A stretch of DNA of 40,207 bases from Verrucomicrobiota bacterium (lineage in GTDB: Bacteria; Verrucomicrobiota; Verrucomicrobiia; Verrucomicrobiales; DEV007), in contig QQNE01000035.1 of assembly GCA_003402735.1 (NCBI GenBank), positions 1 to 40,207 on the forward strand, written 5' to 3'. Position numbers and translations under genes: made by a program. Each line of letters begins with the position of its first letter. The first letter of the stretch is position 1. The notes beneath the pieces are model-generated. The model saw nothing but the letters and a program-made list of their open reading frames with translations. It ran no database searches and was not told where the DNA came from. Below, one piece after another: positions 6,943 to 16,624 of the stretch.

Positions 6943-9591
6943 ATGGTTCGCGTTTCTCTGTCCCATTTGGCAACGATCCTCCTTCTCGGGTTGGCCCTCC
7001 GGCCGCATGTGTCGGCTGAGGAGACGCCGCAGGATTACCGATTCCACTTCGAGGTTTTGGCGGAGAATCTTCCCCAGCCGATGACGATGCAGGAGGCGCC
7101 GGACGGTCGCATCTTTTTCATTGAGATCGGGGGGAAGATCAAGGTTTGGAGCCCCGTCACCAAACTCGTTTCGGAGATCGGCCGCATCCAGGTGACCACC
7201 GCCCAGGAAAACGGTCTACTCGGTTTTGCGCTGGATCCCGATTTTGCCCGGAATCAGTGGGTCTATCTGCTTCATTCTCCGCCGGACTTTGACGGGCAGT
7301 TCATCAGCCGGTTCACGTTGAAGAGCGGTCTTTTGGATCTCGCCACCCGAAAGGATCTGATCAGTTGGCCGGAACAGCGGGAACAATGCTGCCACCACGC
7401 CGGGACTCTGCGCTTCGGCCCGGACGGTTGTCTGTATGCCTCCACCGGGGACAACACCAATCCGTTTAACGACTCCGAGGGCTATGCGCCGGTCGATGAA
7501 CGTCCGGGGCGCGGTCCCTGGGACGCCCAAAAGTCTTCGGCGAACACCAATGATTTGCGGGGCAAGATTCTCCGGATCAAGCCGACGGCTGAGGGCGGTT
7601 ACACCATTCCCGAGGGGAATCTCTTTCCGCCCGGAACACCACAGACCCGGCCGGAAATCTATGCCATGGGTTTCCGCAACCCCTGGCGTTTCAACATCGA
7701 TCCCGTGTCTGGCTTCGTCTATGTCGGCGATGTCGGTCCGGATGCCGGGGGCGACAAGACGGAGCGTGGCCCGCGCGGTTTTGACACGGTGAACCAGCTT
7801 CGCAAGCCTGGGAACTACGGCTGGCCTTATTCCCGCGGGAATCGTGTCTACGTCGATTATGATTTCACCGCGAAGGTTCCCGGGCCGCTTTACGATGCAT
7901 CCAAGCCTCTCAATCAGAGTCCGAACAATTCCGGGTTGAAGGAGTTGCCCCCGGTTCAGCCTCCCTTCGTCTATTACCCGGCCGGGGAGTCGCCTGAGTT
8001 TCCGCTGCTGGGCAAGGGCGGGAGAACCGCTTGCGGAGGACCGGTGTTTCACCATTCGACGGCGTTCGAGGAGACCGGTGGGCTCCCCAAGTATTTCGAC
8101 GGTTGCCTGCTCTTTTACGATTGGCAACGCCCGTTCATCCATTGGGCGAGACTCGATGGGCAGGGCAAGTTGGTGGAAATTTTGCCGTTCATCGGCGCGG
8201 CCCGGGTGGCCCAAGGGGATGACGACGGCAGCGGGCGGTTCCAGATCAAGCGCCCGGTGGACCTCATGTTTGGCAAGGATGGGTGCCTGTATTTTCTCGA
8301 TTACGGTGAAACCTGGGGGGCCAATCCAGATTCGCGCCTCGTGCGCATGAGCTATCGTCGTGGCAATCTCGCCCCGATCGCGAAGGCTTCGGTGACGCCG
8401 GTTGCGGGTCGCGAACCCCTGCATCTCAAGCTGTCCGCCTCCGGCTCCAAGGATCACGAGGGCGACGCCATCAGCTACGAGTGGCGGATTGCGGGCAAGA
8501 TCGCCTCGACCGAGCCGGAGGCGAAGTTGACTTTGTCGGAGCCCGGTGATTTTCGGATCGAGTTGTCGGTGCGCGATGCCCGGGGCGGTCTCGGACAGGT
8601 CACGGTGCCGGTCACTGTGGGGAATTCCCCGCCACAGGTCGCGTTTCTGTCGCCTCGGGACGGAGACTTCTTCACGCCGGGCGAGCCGATCGACTACAAA
8701 TTGCAGGTTGTCGATCCCGAGGAGGGGAGCTCGGTGGGGCGGGAGGCTGAGTTCTCGATCCGCACCCTGGTCAGCTCCGCCTGGGCTTCGGCGGACGGCA
8801 AGCTGAGTGATGTGGACCCCGGCCTGTCGCGGATGAAGCAGTCGGACTGTTTCAATTGCCACGCCATCGATCAGAAGGTGGTCGGACCGCCGTTGATCGA
8901 GGTTGCGAAGAAATACCACAAGCAACCGGGAGCGCTCGAGGTCTCCGTGGAACGGGTGATCAAGGGCTCCGCAAACGTCTGGGGGCCGATTCCGATGCTT
9001 CCGCATGCGCAGCACACCGCCGACGAGGTCCATATGATGGTGAAGTGGATCTACGGCCTCGCCGATGGGCAAGCCACGCCCACGGTTTCCCGGGGCTTGG
9101 AGGGCAAGATCACCGCACCGGCCGATGGCAAGTTGGCCACCGGCATGGTGGAGGCCACGTTCACCGATCTCGGAAAATCGCCGGCGGGCCCCCTTTCGGG
9201 CCGCGCCCAAGTCACTCTGCGGACCCGCCGCATCGAGGCCGAGAAGGCCGATGAACTGGGTGGTCCCAAGAAACAGGGCAAGGTGATCGGTTCCACCTCC
9301 CATGGCCACTTTGTCCGGTTTCGCTCGATCGACCTGACACGGACCGGATCGGTCCAGATCATGGCCTCCTCGGGAGGGCACGGAGGGACCGTGGAGGTGC
9401 GGGCAGGTGCCGTGGATGGGCCCGTTCTGGGGTCCTTGCAGGTTCCGAACACGGGTGGCTGGGACAAGTTCCAGCCGTTCAAGACCCCTTTGGCCAAGGC
9501 TCCCCAGGACCGGACCGACCTCTTCCTGGTCCTGGTCAACCCGGGCAAGGGCGGACTGATGAACATTGACTGGGTCGAGTTCAAGAAATAG
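6943..9591 (+). CDS. Secreted PQQ-type sugar dehydrogenase with PKD, cytochrome c and CBM6 domains
   Basis: An 882-residue exported oxidoreductase. ATG 6943 begins a signal peptide (MVRVSLSHLATILLLGLAL, cut near VSA-EE); the frame is open 72 codons upstream without a better start. Residues 30-475 form a glucose/sorbosone dehydrogenase propeller (FAQENGLLGFALDPDF-type blade, FGPDGCLYASTGDNTNP, EIYAMGFRNPWRF), the PQQ-dependent sGDH/Hhip family. A PKD domain covers about 477-560. A class I cytochrome c has CFNCH (Cys636, Cys639, His640) and likely axial Met685 in GPIPMLPH. The last ~115 residues (RRIEAEKADELGG to NIDWVEFKK) look like a CBM6-type carbohydrate-binding domain. The fusion would bind a glycan, oxidise a sugar and pass electrons to its own heme; substrate unknown. 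Confidence 0.9.
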   Translation: MVRVSLSHLATILLLGLALRPHVSAEETPQDYRFHFEVLAENLPQPMTMQEAPDGRIFFIEIGGKIKVWSPVTKLVSEIGRIQVTTAQENGLLGFALDPDFARNQWVYLLHSPPDFDGQFISRFTLKSGLLDLATRKDLISWPEQREQCCHHAGTLRFGPDGCLYASTGDNTNPFNDSEGYAPVDERPGRGPWDAQKSSANTNDLRGKILRIKPTAEGGYTIPEGNLFPPGTPQTRPEIYAMGFRNPWRFNIDPVSGFVYVGDVGPDAGGDKTERGPRGFDTVNQLRKPGNYGWPYSRGNRVYVDYDFTAKVPGPLYDASKPLNQSPNNSGLKELPPVQPPFVYYPAGESPEFPLLGKGGRTACGGPVFHHSTAFEETGGLPKYFDGCLLFYDWQRPFIHWARLDGQGKLVEILPFIGAARVAQGDDDGSGRFQIKRPVDLMFGKDGCLYFLDYGETWGANPDSRLVRMSYRRGNLAPIAKASVTPVAGREPLHLKLSASGSKDHEGDAISYEWRIAGKIASTEPEAKLTLSEPGDFRIELSVRDARGGLGQVTVPVTVGNSPPQVAFLSPRDGDFFTPGEPIDYKLQVVDPEEGSSVGREAEFSIRTLVSSAWASADGKLSDVDPGLSRMKQSDCFNCHAIDQKVVGPPLIEVAKKYHKQPGALEVSVERVIKGSANVWGPIPMLPHAQHTADEVHMMVKWIYGLADGQATPTVSRGLEGKITAPADGKLATGMVEATFTDLGKSPAGPLSGRAQVTLRTRRIEAEKADELGGPKKQGKVIGSTSHGHFVRFRSIDLTRTGSVQIMASSGGHGGTVEVRAGAVDGPVLGSLQVPNTGGWDKFQPFKTPLAKAPQDRTDLFLVLVNPGKGGLMNIDWVEFKK

Positions 9592-9610
9592 CTCGAGCTT
9601 GCGGCTGTCT

Positions 9611-11032
9611 TCACCGGGCGGCCAGGAGTTGGGCGGCGGCCCTGCCGGAAGCCATTGATTCCGACGGTGTCATCCAGGTGAATCGGCCCGAACCCCCGGC
9701 CGTTTGCAGGTTCGGGAACCGTTCCAAGCAGGTCAGGATCCGCTGCAGAGCCGGGACGGTTTCCCGTCGCAGGATGGGAACGCCACTGGGCCAGTGGAGA
9801 AATTGGGCGTCCAGGATCTCGTCCGGAGAACAGATTTCCTCCTCTTCCAAACCGCCCAGGATGCTCTGCCAGGCCTCCCTCGAATTCTGGGTCGCCCGCC
9901 CTGCCACCTCGACCAGGAGGAGGGTTTGTGATGGGGCGACTGTTCCCGGCGTCTCCGACCGCAACCGTTCTGGTTCAGTGAGGCGCAAAAAGGGACGCTG
10001 ACGGAAATGCACGGTTGGGTGGTTCAGGCAGGACGAGCGTTGCACCAGGCAGATATGGGCCTGGACCGGAAGATGATCGAGTTGATAGGACGCAGCATGA
10101 ACCTGGGCTGGCACGTGGCTCCCGAGGGCACGGACCAACGCCCGGAGTGGGATGGTCGAGAGAACCCGGCGGGCTGTGAGACGGATCCGACTCGGAGGTT
10201 CTCCCCTTCGGTCCAGCCGATCCCGGATCACGATTTGGCAGCCGGGTAGTGGTTCGATCCCAACCTGTTCGACCTCTGCTCCGTAGAAGAGGCGTCCTCC
10301 CAGGGATTGGATCGCCCGCGCCAGGCGATCGGCGAGGTGGCCCGGCGTGGTGTGGATTGTCCATGGGCAGGGCTCCGCGGTCCTGTCGGATCGCTCCGAG
10401 AAGAGGGAACGAACCGGGAAATCGGCGGCTGCCGGGGCCAAGTCGGTGAGAGGGGCCCCCCAATAGGCTTGCAGTTCGGGAGCGATGATGAATTCGCACA
10501 GGGGCTCGCCGTAGCGTTGCCGCAGGACCTCGGCGGCATTGGCGGGGGAGTGGCTCGAGGTGCGACCGGGGTGGAAGCGAGAAACCAGTTGGGAAAGCAC
10601 CAGATTGGAGCGAAGAGCGGGCGGAAGACCCCCGAGCAGATCGCGGAGGCGGAGGGGCAGGGGAAGATCATTTCCGTTCCAACGCAGGTAAGGAACCGGG
10701 GGCGGCGCATCCGCCGAGATGAGGTTGGGAGGCAAGAGGCTCTGCAGGGTCTGGGCGATCTGCTGGTCTCCGGTGACCAACGGAGATTCGGCCAGACTGT
10801 AAGGATGGTCGTGGAATTGTTGGGTCCGGAGAGAACCGCCCGGCGCGAATTCCCTTTCCACGACAATGACCTTGACCCCATCGCTGGCCAGATGGAAGGC
10901 TGCGTAGAGTCCGGCCAAGCCTCCGCCCAACACCACCACTTCGGTGACGGGGCCCTCCTGAATGGAGAAGCCAGGGGAAGATCTGGAGACGCGATCCAAG
11001 ATGGTGAGCAAAGGCTTGCCCTGTCCAGGCAT
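9611..11032 (-). CDS. FAD-dependent protoporphyrinogen-oxidase-like/amine-oxidase-family flavoprotein
   Basis: A flavoprotein of about 473 residues using ATG 11032 as start. The FAD dinucleotide-binding motif VVVLGGGLAGLYAAFHL and VIVVEREFAPGGS lie near its N-terminus; the frame is open to 11257 but that would run into the divergent neighbour, so the exact start is uncertain. Later it has a PYLRWNGNDLPLPLRLRDLL segment and a PELQAYWGAPLTDLAPAAADFPVRSLF segment, as in HemG-like (HemY) and UDP-galactopyranose-mutase-like relatives. A C-terminal FAD motif is expected near TWMTPSESMASGRAAAQLL, where Ser-Gly-Arg-Ala-Ala is the usual ending of this family. It may oxidise a polycyclic or amine substrate; no heme-synthesis genes are adjacent, so I do not assign hemY. 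Confidence 0.75.
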   Translation of the reverse strand: MPGQGKPLLTILDRVSRSSPGFSIQEGPVTEVVVLGGGLAGLYAAFHLASDGVKVIVVEREFAPGGSLRTQQFHDHPYSLAESPLVTGDQQIAQTLQSLLPPNLISADAPPPVPYLRWNGNDLPLPLRLRDLLGGLPPALRSNLVLSQLVSRFHPGRTSSHSPANAAEVLRQRYGEPLCEFIIAPELQAYWGAPLTDLAPAAADFPVRSLFSERSDRTAEPCPWTIHTTPGHLADRLARAIQSLGGRLFYGAEVEQVGIEPLPGCQIVIRDRLDRRGEPPSRIRLTARRVLSTIPLRALVRALGSHVPAQVHAASYQLDHLPVQAHICLVQRSSCLNHPTVHFRQRPFLRLTEPERLRSETPGTVAPSQTLLLVEVAGRATQNSREAWQSILGGLEEEEICSPDEILDAQFLHWPSGVPILRRETVPALQRILTCLERFPNLQTAGGSGRFTWMTPSESMASGRAAAQLLAAR

Positions 11033-11088
11033 CGGTGCAAGCGGTGGCTTGCCGGTGAAACGAGTAAAATCCCCTCTGGCTCCGCGAC

Positions 11089-14000
11089 ATGTCCTCGCGT
11101 AAAACTCTCTGGGTGTTCGCAAAACCGCAGGGTTGGTCGGCTCCATCGCACGGGATCGCGGCGGCGTGCTGGGTCTTCGGAGCGTTGTCCCTCCTTGCGG
11201 GATGGGCCGACGCGGAGGAACCAGGTGGTCGGGAGTTGCGCTTCGGACCCGGGGCAAGAATTGCCATTGTCGGGGATGGCTTGGCCGTTGGAATGGCTCG
11301 ACACGGTTATCTTGAAACCGCGCTCCACCTCTGCTTTCCCCACAAAAATCTCACGGTGCGCACGTTTGCCAGGGAGGGGTTCCGCATCGGGGACGAAGTC
11401 GCGGAACACGGTCCCGAGAAGCTCGATGTCCAGTTGGCCAACTTCGGTCCGGATCTTGTTCTGGTCTGCGTCGGGGCCAACGAGAGTTTCGGCGGCCCGG
11501 GCGGGGCGACGGCCTTTGGTCAGGTGTTGCGCGAGAGGTGCCGCCGATGGGGACTTCCGCGGCCCGGTCGCCGGGATGGAGCGAGAATCGAACTGCTTGC
11601 GCCGTTGGCCTTGCCGCAGCGCTTCTCCGGCGCGCCAGACAAGGCCGTCTCGAGGGCTCGGTTGAGGGCGTATGCGGAGCAGATGCGTTCGTGTGAAGGA
11701 GCCCGCCCGGACTGTCGTTTCATGGATCTGGCGGAGGCATTCGATGCGTTCAGCCTCGAGTTGGCCGACGAGGTCACGCGCGATGGACTCCGGCTCAATC
11801 GTCGGGGGCATTGGCTCCTGGCCAGGCTTCTGGCGGGGGAGTGGCATCTGAACGTTTCCATCCCGGTGGAGGCCGCGGACCGAGAACTCCTTGATCCGCC
11901 GGCCTCGGAGAGATTGCGGCAGTTGGTCCGGCGCAAGGAGGTGGACTGGAATGCGTCAGGGCGCCGGACCGGCGAATTGGCGCGGGGCTGGGACCAAGCC
12001 CTCTGGTCATTTTCCAAGCCGGCGCCGGCCTCGCTCTGGGCGGTGGAGCCCGACTCGATGGAGCCTTGTCCGGAGGCGTCGCAGTCCCTGGGCATGCCTC
12101 TGCCGTCCGAGTTTGGCTTGGAGAACCGTCTTGGACCGGTCGAGGCTGAACAGGCCGTGCGTTGCGAGGTCGGCATCGAGGCCCGGCTTTGGGCTGCGGA
12201 ATCTGCGTTCACGCTGTGGAACCCAGTCAGCCTCAGGTTCGACAACGAGGGGCGCGCGTGGGTCGGTTGCGCGCCGCCCGGAAGGGACCCATGCCTGGTG
12301 CGGCTCGAGGATCTGGACCGGGATCATCGCGCCGACCGTCAGGTCGTTGCCGTTTGCGGTCCGCTCCAGCCGGATGGGTTCGTGCCGGGACAGGGCGGTG
12401 TCTTCGTGGCCACCGCTCAGGGCGTGACCTGGTATGAGGATCGTGACGGGAACGGTAGGGCAGATCACTCGGAGTTTGTCATCGGCGGGCCGGGCTCTCG
12501 CCTCGGGCTGAGTTGGGGACCCTGTGGCGGGATTTGGTTTCGGATGGGGGACCCGGCAGGCGCGGATCCGTCGGCTGGACTTACCGAGACGCTCTGGGGA
12601 CCGGTCGAGGAACGCCGAGGCGGGCTGTTCCGTTGGAATCCGGCGATCGGGCGCATTGAGGAATGTGTCGGCCCTCACATCAGGGCATGGGGCGAGATCC
12701 GCTTTGATCCGTGGGGAGAACCGATGATTTCCGTGGGATCCGCAGAGATGCCGGTCGGGTTGGACCGGGTGGGGCACTGGACCCAGGCGTGGCCTCCCCT
12801 GCGCCGCACAGGCGGGGCCGCCGGAGTGTCCGGGCCATGGAGCGTCTTGCAAGGACCCGCGTGGAGGAGGGAATGGCAGGGCGGTTGTGTCAGGGCGGAA
12901 CGGGATGCAAGCGAGGGATGGCAGCTCCGAGTCTCTGTGCCGGAGTGGTCCGGTTCCACGTGCCTCTGGTTGCGTCAGGCTCTTCCGATGTTGCAGACGG
13001 CGGATCCGAATTTTGCGCCCGTGGCGATGGAGATCGGTCCCGACGGCGCCCTCTACGTTTTGGAGGCCTGCGGTCGTGGAATGCGCCTCCAAGCGGGAAG
13101 TTACGGACGCATTTGGCGGATCGTCGAGGCGAGATGGCCACCGTCCTGGGGCCCTCCTGCCCATGAACCTGAGGCCATGGCCCTGACCCAACGCCTGCTG
13201 CAAGGGGAGGCGGAGGGGACAGGGGGAATTCGCCTTGCTCTCCGTCAGTTTCCTGCCGGCGAGGTGTTCGCCTGCCTGACCTCGCTGCTTCAAGGCATGG
13301 AACCGGAGGACGCCAATCGTTCCAGACTCCTCCTGGAGACGCTGCGGTTGCATCAGGCATTTGGTGTGCCGAACCTCGAACTGTTGGAACGCTTGAGCGG
13401 GGCGCCGAACCCGGCCTTGCGTCACGCCGCCGCAAATGCCCTCGGGGAGTGGAATCCGCCCGGACCGGATGGCGCCCGGATTTTGCAGAGGCTCATTGAG
13501 GATGAAAATCCGCGCGTTCGCAGCGCCGCCGTCTGGTGCGCTCGACGCATCGGTGGAGATCAGGCCGCTTCAATCATCTCGTTGGCCCGGCACCAGAGGA
13601 TGGACGAAGACTTTCGGAAGGTGTTGCAGGCCAGCGAGTCCCAGCTGGGCACCGCGGGGCAGTCTCCTCCGAGTTTGTTGGCCCAGGCGGCGGGGGCATC
13701 CACTGCGGAATTGGTCGCCGGTGATCTCACTGTGGCAGGGGCCTTGGCTTTGATCGCGAGGGACGGAGTGGAAACCCCCGCCTTGACCCGAGCCGCCGCT
13801 TTGCTGGCCGAGCGTGCCGGACTCTCTCCGGAGAGGTGGATCGTGGAGCGTTTGGCGGATCATGGCAACCCCGATGCGTTGCTCGCCAATCTCGAGGCCT
13901 TGATCGCCCTGAGCGAGGGGTGGGAGATCTACCAATCCAGTCCGGCACTGGAGTCCGCGCTGGCATCCGCGGATCGTCCCCGGGTCCGGCGCGCAGTCTA

Positions 14001-15126
14001 CGCGGCGCTCGCTGTGGGCGCGGCGGAAAGTGGGACGTTTGCAGAGTTGGTCGCGAGGGTCCGTGGCCAAGGGGACACCGAAATGACGGTCCTTTTGGAG
14101 GGCTGTGCGCCTGTCAGGGAACATCCCAAATTGCGCGCGCTGCTTCCCGGTCTGCTCCGCGCCGAACTCGGCCGCTCGGAGACGCCCGCCGCCGTGGACT
14201 GCGTCCGGGTCCGCTTGAGTGCCCCCGGAGCCGAGACGCTCCATTTCGCCGAGCTGGAGGTCGGTTTCCAAGGAAGCGAGATTGCGCGGGGTCGACCTGT
14301 CCGGCAATCCATCGCGCCGGACGCTCGAAGCTGGTGGGGAATGCTGGGAAAAAATGGGGTCAACGGAGTGACCGAGTGGCAGGAGGAGTTGCCTGTCCGG
14401 GGGCCACTGCCAGGTGCGGAAGCGGTCCGGGGGGTGAAGATTGCCAGGGATGCGAACGGCCGGGATCCGTTTTGGGAGGTCGATCTCCCCGAGGGGCAAC
14501 GGGTGGAAAGTCTCACGTATCATCCGGGAGAAACCTTGGGCGAGCCTCAGCCGCTCCGCTTTGAACTGATCGATCGCCATGGCGATGCGGTCTGGTCAAC
14601 GATCCGCCACACCCGGAACGAGGCCCCGGTTGACCTCCGGGTGGCGGTGAGCGGAGAGCGCCTCCGGGCGGCCTTGGGCCTCGCCACTTCCCTGGGTGAA
14701 CGGTTTCGCCGCACCCTGGAACAGGAGGCCAGGAATTCCATCCGGCTCGAGGACCGCTTTGACGCGCTCCGTGCCTTGCATCGGCTCGGCGGTGAAGTTC
14801 CCCCGCTGCGGATGAGGATGGTGGATCTGCAATTCGATGCCGAAGGGATTCATCCGGAAACCCTCTCCGTCGCGGCCGGGACGGCAGTCGAATTCAGCCT
14901 GACCAACGGAATGGATCGGGAATTGCGTCTCGGGCTTTTTGAGGACGCACCCGGGATCGGTGTGCCGATTCTGACCTTGCCAACTCTTCCGGCGCGGGAA
15001 GGAGCCCGAACCAGCTTCACCGTTCCGGAAAAGCCTGGAATCTATCTTCTGCGGGCCATCACGAATCCTGCGGCAGCGGTGGATGCGATCCGTCTGCGCT
15101 TGCAAATTCTGCCTCCGCAGAAGTAG
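11089..15126 (+). CDS. Giant secreted PVC-type multidomain protein, without heme motif
   Basis: A 1345-residue protein with a long N-terminal signal region (hydrophobic AAACWVFGALSLLAGWADAEE). Domains in order: SGNH-hydrolase-like (about 55-260), a seven-bladed-propeller 'membrane-bound dehydrogenase'-type domain (about 385-700, FTLWNPVSLRFDNEGRAWVG, MEIGPDGALYVLEACGRG), HEAT-like alpha repeats (about 740-1000, RHAAANALGEWNPP), a discoidin-like domain (about 1045-1180, DPFWEVDLPEGQRVESL) and a C-terminal cupredoxin-like fold (about 1240-1345). PVC homologues normally carry CxxCH between HEAT and discoidin parts; none is present here. The SGNH block I reads GDG in place of GDS, and block V reads DGLRLN where DGIHLN is usual, so nucleophile and catalytic His seem lost. 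The cupredoxin domain lacks obvious copper ligands. It may bind rather than react. Confidence 0.82.
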   Translation: MSSRKTLWVFAKPQGWSAPSHGIAAACWVFGALSLLAGWADAEEPGGRELRFGPGARIAIVGDGLAVGMARHGYLETALHLCFPHKNLTVRTFAREGFRIGDEVAEHGPEKLDVQLANFGPDLVLVCVGANESFGGPGGATAFGQVLRERCRRWGLPRPGRRDGARIELLAPLALPQRFSGAPDKAVSRARLRAYAEQMRSCEGARPDCRFMDLAEAFDAFSLELADEVTRDGLRLNRRGHWLLARLLAGEWHLNVSIPVEAADRELLDPPASERLRQLVRRKEVDWNASGRRTGELARGWDQALWSFSKPAPASLWAVEPDSMEPCPEASQSLGMPLPSEFGLENRLGPVEAEQAVRCEVGIEARLWAAESAFTLWNPVSLRFDNEGRAWVGCAPPGRDPCLVRLEDLDRDHRADRQVVAVCGPLQPDGFVPGQGGVFVATAQGVTWYEDRDGNGRADHSEFVIGGPGSRLGLSWGPCGGIWFRMGDPAGADPSAGLTETLWGPVEERRGGLFRWNPAIGRIEECVGPHIRAWGEIRFDPWGEPMISVGSAEMPVGLDRVGHWTQAWPPLRRTGGAAGVSGPWSVLQGPAWRREWQGGCVRAERDASEGWQLRVSVPEWSGSTCLWLRQALPMLQTADPNFAPVAMEIGPDGALYVLEACGRGMRLQAGSYGRIWRIVEARWPPSWGPPAHEPEAMALTQRLLQGEAEGTGGIRLALRQFPAGEVFACLTSLLQGMEPEDANRSRLLLETLRLHQAFGVPNLELLERLSGAPNPALRHAAANALGEWNPPGPDGARILQRLIEDENPRVRSAAVWCARRIGGDQAASIISLARHQRMDEDFRKVLQASESQLGTAGQSPPSLLAQAAGASTAELVAGDLTVAGALALIARDGVETPALTRAAALLAERAGLSPERWIVERLADHGNPDALLANLEALIALSEGWEIYQSSPALESALASADRPRVRRAVYAALAVGAAESGTFAELVARVRGQGDTEMTVLLEGCAPVREHPKLRALLPGLLRAELGRSETPAAVDCVRVRLSAPGAETLHFAELEVGFQGSEIARGRPVRQSIAPDARSWWGMLGKNGVNGVTEWQEELPVRGPLPGAEAVRGVKIARDANGRDPFWEVDLPEGQRVESLTYHPGETLGEPQPLRFELIDRHGDAVWSTIRHTRNEAPVDLRVAVSGERLRAALGLATSLGERFRRTLEQEARNSIRLEDRFDALRALHRLGGEVPPLRMRMVDLQFDAEGIHPETLSVAAGTAVEFSLTNGMDRELRLGLFEDAPGIGVPILTLPTLPAREGARTSFTVPEKPGIYLLRAITNPAAAVDAIRLRLQILPPQK

Positions 15127-15475
15127 GGAGCGGGGTTTTCTGTCCCTGCTCATCGACTCGAACGAGCGTGACAAGCGTCCGGAACACCGGTTCGTGGTCC
15201 GGAAGCGGTTGACCGGTCCTACGGACTTCCACCGCGTAGGTCAACGAGGTGTGGCCGATTCGCACTCGGTTTGTATCGAAATGCAGAATTGTTCCCTCTC
15301 GAATGCTGCGGCGAAATTCCACCCGGTCCATGGCCACGGTGACGAATCGCAGGCCTGGGAAGTCGAGGCTCGCCGCTATCCAGGCAATCTCATCGACCCA
15401 GCACAAAAGGTGTCCTCCAAAGAGAAACCCGAAGTGATTGAGGTGCTCGGGAAGAACGAGTTTGTGATTCTCCAT
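15059..15475 (-). CDS. Acyl-CoA thioesterase (hotdog fold, YciA/BACH type)
   Basis: A hotdog-fold protein of 138 residues from ATG 15475. It begins MENHKLVLPEHLNHFGFLFGG and continues HLLCWVDEIAWIAA, the conserved N/H-xx-G-xxFGGxLLxxxD pattern of the YciA/cytosolic acyl-CoA hydrolase family, in which the Asp after the Gly-rich turn is catalytic. VTVAMDRVEFRRSIREGTILHF and RIGHTSLTYAVEV form the beta sheet. It cleaves acyl-CoA to free fatty acid and CoA in the cytoplasm. The frame stays open to 15514, but that would overlap the start of the divergent ald gene. Its 3' end overlaps the end of the convergent 1345-residue gene by 68 bases. Confidence 0.9.
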   Translation of the reverse strand: MENHKLVLPEHLNHFGFLFGGHLLCWVDEIAWIAASLDFPGLRFVTVAMDRVEFRRSIREGTILHFDTNRVRIGHTSLTYAVEVRRTGQPLPDHEPVFRTLVTLVRVDEQGQKTPLPTSAEAEFASADGSHPPLPQDS

Positions 15476-15495
15476 GTTCCGGCCAGGGTAGGCCC

Positions 15496-16596
15496 ATGAT
15501 TGTCGGCGTTCCAAAGGAAATCAAAGAACAGGAAAACCGCGTGGCCATGGTGCCGTCCGGTGTGGCCCAACTCGTCCGTTCGGGCATCGAGGTCGTGGTG
15601 GAAAGCGGAGCCGGGAAAGGGGCGGATTATCAAGACCGTGAGTATGCCGAGGCCGGCGCCAAAGTGGTGGCCACCCATGAGGAAGTTTTCTCCGAAGCGG
15701 GACTCATCGTCAAAGTCAAGGAGCCGCTCCCCTCGGAATTGCCGCTCCTCCGCCGCGAGCACCTTCTTTTCACCTATCTCCACCTCGCCGCGAGCCGCCC
15801 CCTGACGGAGTCCCTGCTGCAATCAGGCTGCACGGCGATCGCCTACGAAACGGTGTCCCTGGGCGGACGCCTCCCGCTGCTCGAGCCCATGAGCGAAGTC
15901 GCCGGGCGCATGTCCGTTCTGGTGGGCGCCTTTTTTCTGGCGAAACACTCCGGTGGTCGGGGAACGCTCCTGGGCGGTGTGCCCGGCGTCCTGCCCGGAC
16001 GAGTGGTCATTCTGGGAGGTGGCACCTGCGGGATCAACGCCGCCAAGGTCGCCACCGGGATCGGCGCGGAAACGATCATCCTCGAAATTGATCACGATCG
16101 CATGCGGTTCCTCGACGACACCCTGGAAGCGGCGCAGACCCTCTATTCCAGTGAAGCGGCGCTACTCGACCTTCTGCCCCGCACGGATCTTCTCATCGGA
16201 GCCGTGCTTGTCCCCGGCTCCAAGGCTCCGAAACTTGTGACCCGAGAAATGCTGCGTGCCATGCGGGACGGCACGGTCGTGGTCGACATCGCCGTGGACC
16301 AGGGTGGTTGTGTGGAGACGACCCGCCCTACAACCCACCAAAATCCGGTGTTCACCGAGGAGGGAGTGATTCATTACTGCGTGGCCAACATGCCCGGAGC
16401 TTACGCCAGGACCTCCACCCAGGCCCTCACCAACGTGACGTTTCGGTATGTGCAATGGATCGCCCGCGGCGGACTCGGTCCCGCCTGTCAGGCTCATCCC
16501 GAATTGCAGCGCGGCATCAACTGCCAAGACGGCGAACTGACCTGCGAGGGCGTCGCTCTGGCTCACGGGTTGCCCTGGAGAGAGCCACGGCTTTGA
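15496..16596 (+). CDS. ald: Alanine dehydrogenase
   Basis: A 366-residue enzyme that interconverts L-alanine and pyruvate plus ammonium with NAD. It begins MIVGVPKEIKEQENRVAMVP, the classic Ald/PNT start with substrate-binding Arg15. VKVKEP contains Lys75 and LLFTYLHLAA contains His96, both catalytic. The Rossmann motif is VVILGGGTCGINAAKVA, and DGTVVVDIAVDQGG carries the catalytic Asp. HYCVANMPGAYARTSTQALTN is the usual C-terminal family block. Length is normal (about 370). The start is 20 bases from the divergent thioesterase start, so the two promoters must overlap the opposite coding regions. Confidence 0.97.
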   Translation: MIVGVPKEIKEQENRVAMVPSGVAQLVRSGIEVVVESGAGKGADYQDREYAEAGAKVVATHEEVFSEAGLIVKVKEPLPSELPLLRREHLLFTYLHLAASRPLTESLLQSGCTAIAYETVSLGGRLPLLEPMSEVAGRMSVLVGAFFLAKHSGGRGTLLGGVPGVLPGRVVILGGGTCGINAAKVATGIGAETIILEIDHDRMRFLDDTLEAAQTLYSSEAALLDLLPRTDLLIGAVLVPGSKAPKLVTREMLRAMRDGTVVVDIAVDQGGCVETTRPTTHQNPVFTEEGVIHYCVANMPGAYARTSTQALTNVTFRYVQWIARGGLGPACQAHPELQRGINCQDGELTCEGVALAHGLPWREPRL

Positions 16597-16624
16597 CGCT
16601 CTCGTTCGCAGGTCGTCGACCCGA

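Noticed and set aside
7216..9381. 721-codon minus-strand frame inside the PQQ dehydrogenase gene
   Set aside because: Antisense shadow of a gene with clear domains; low-complexity Arg/Gly-rich translation.
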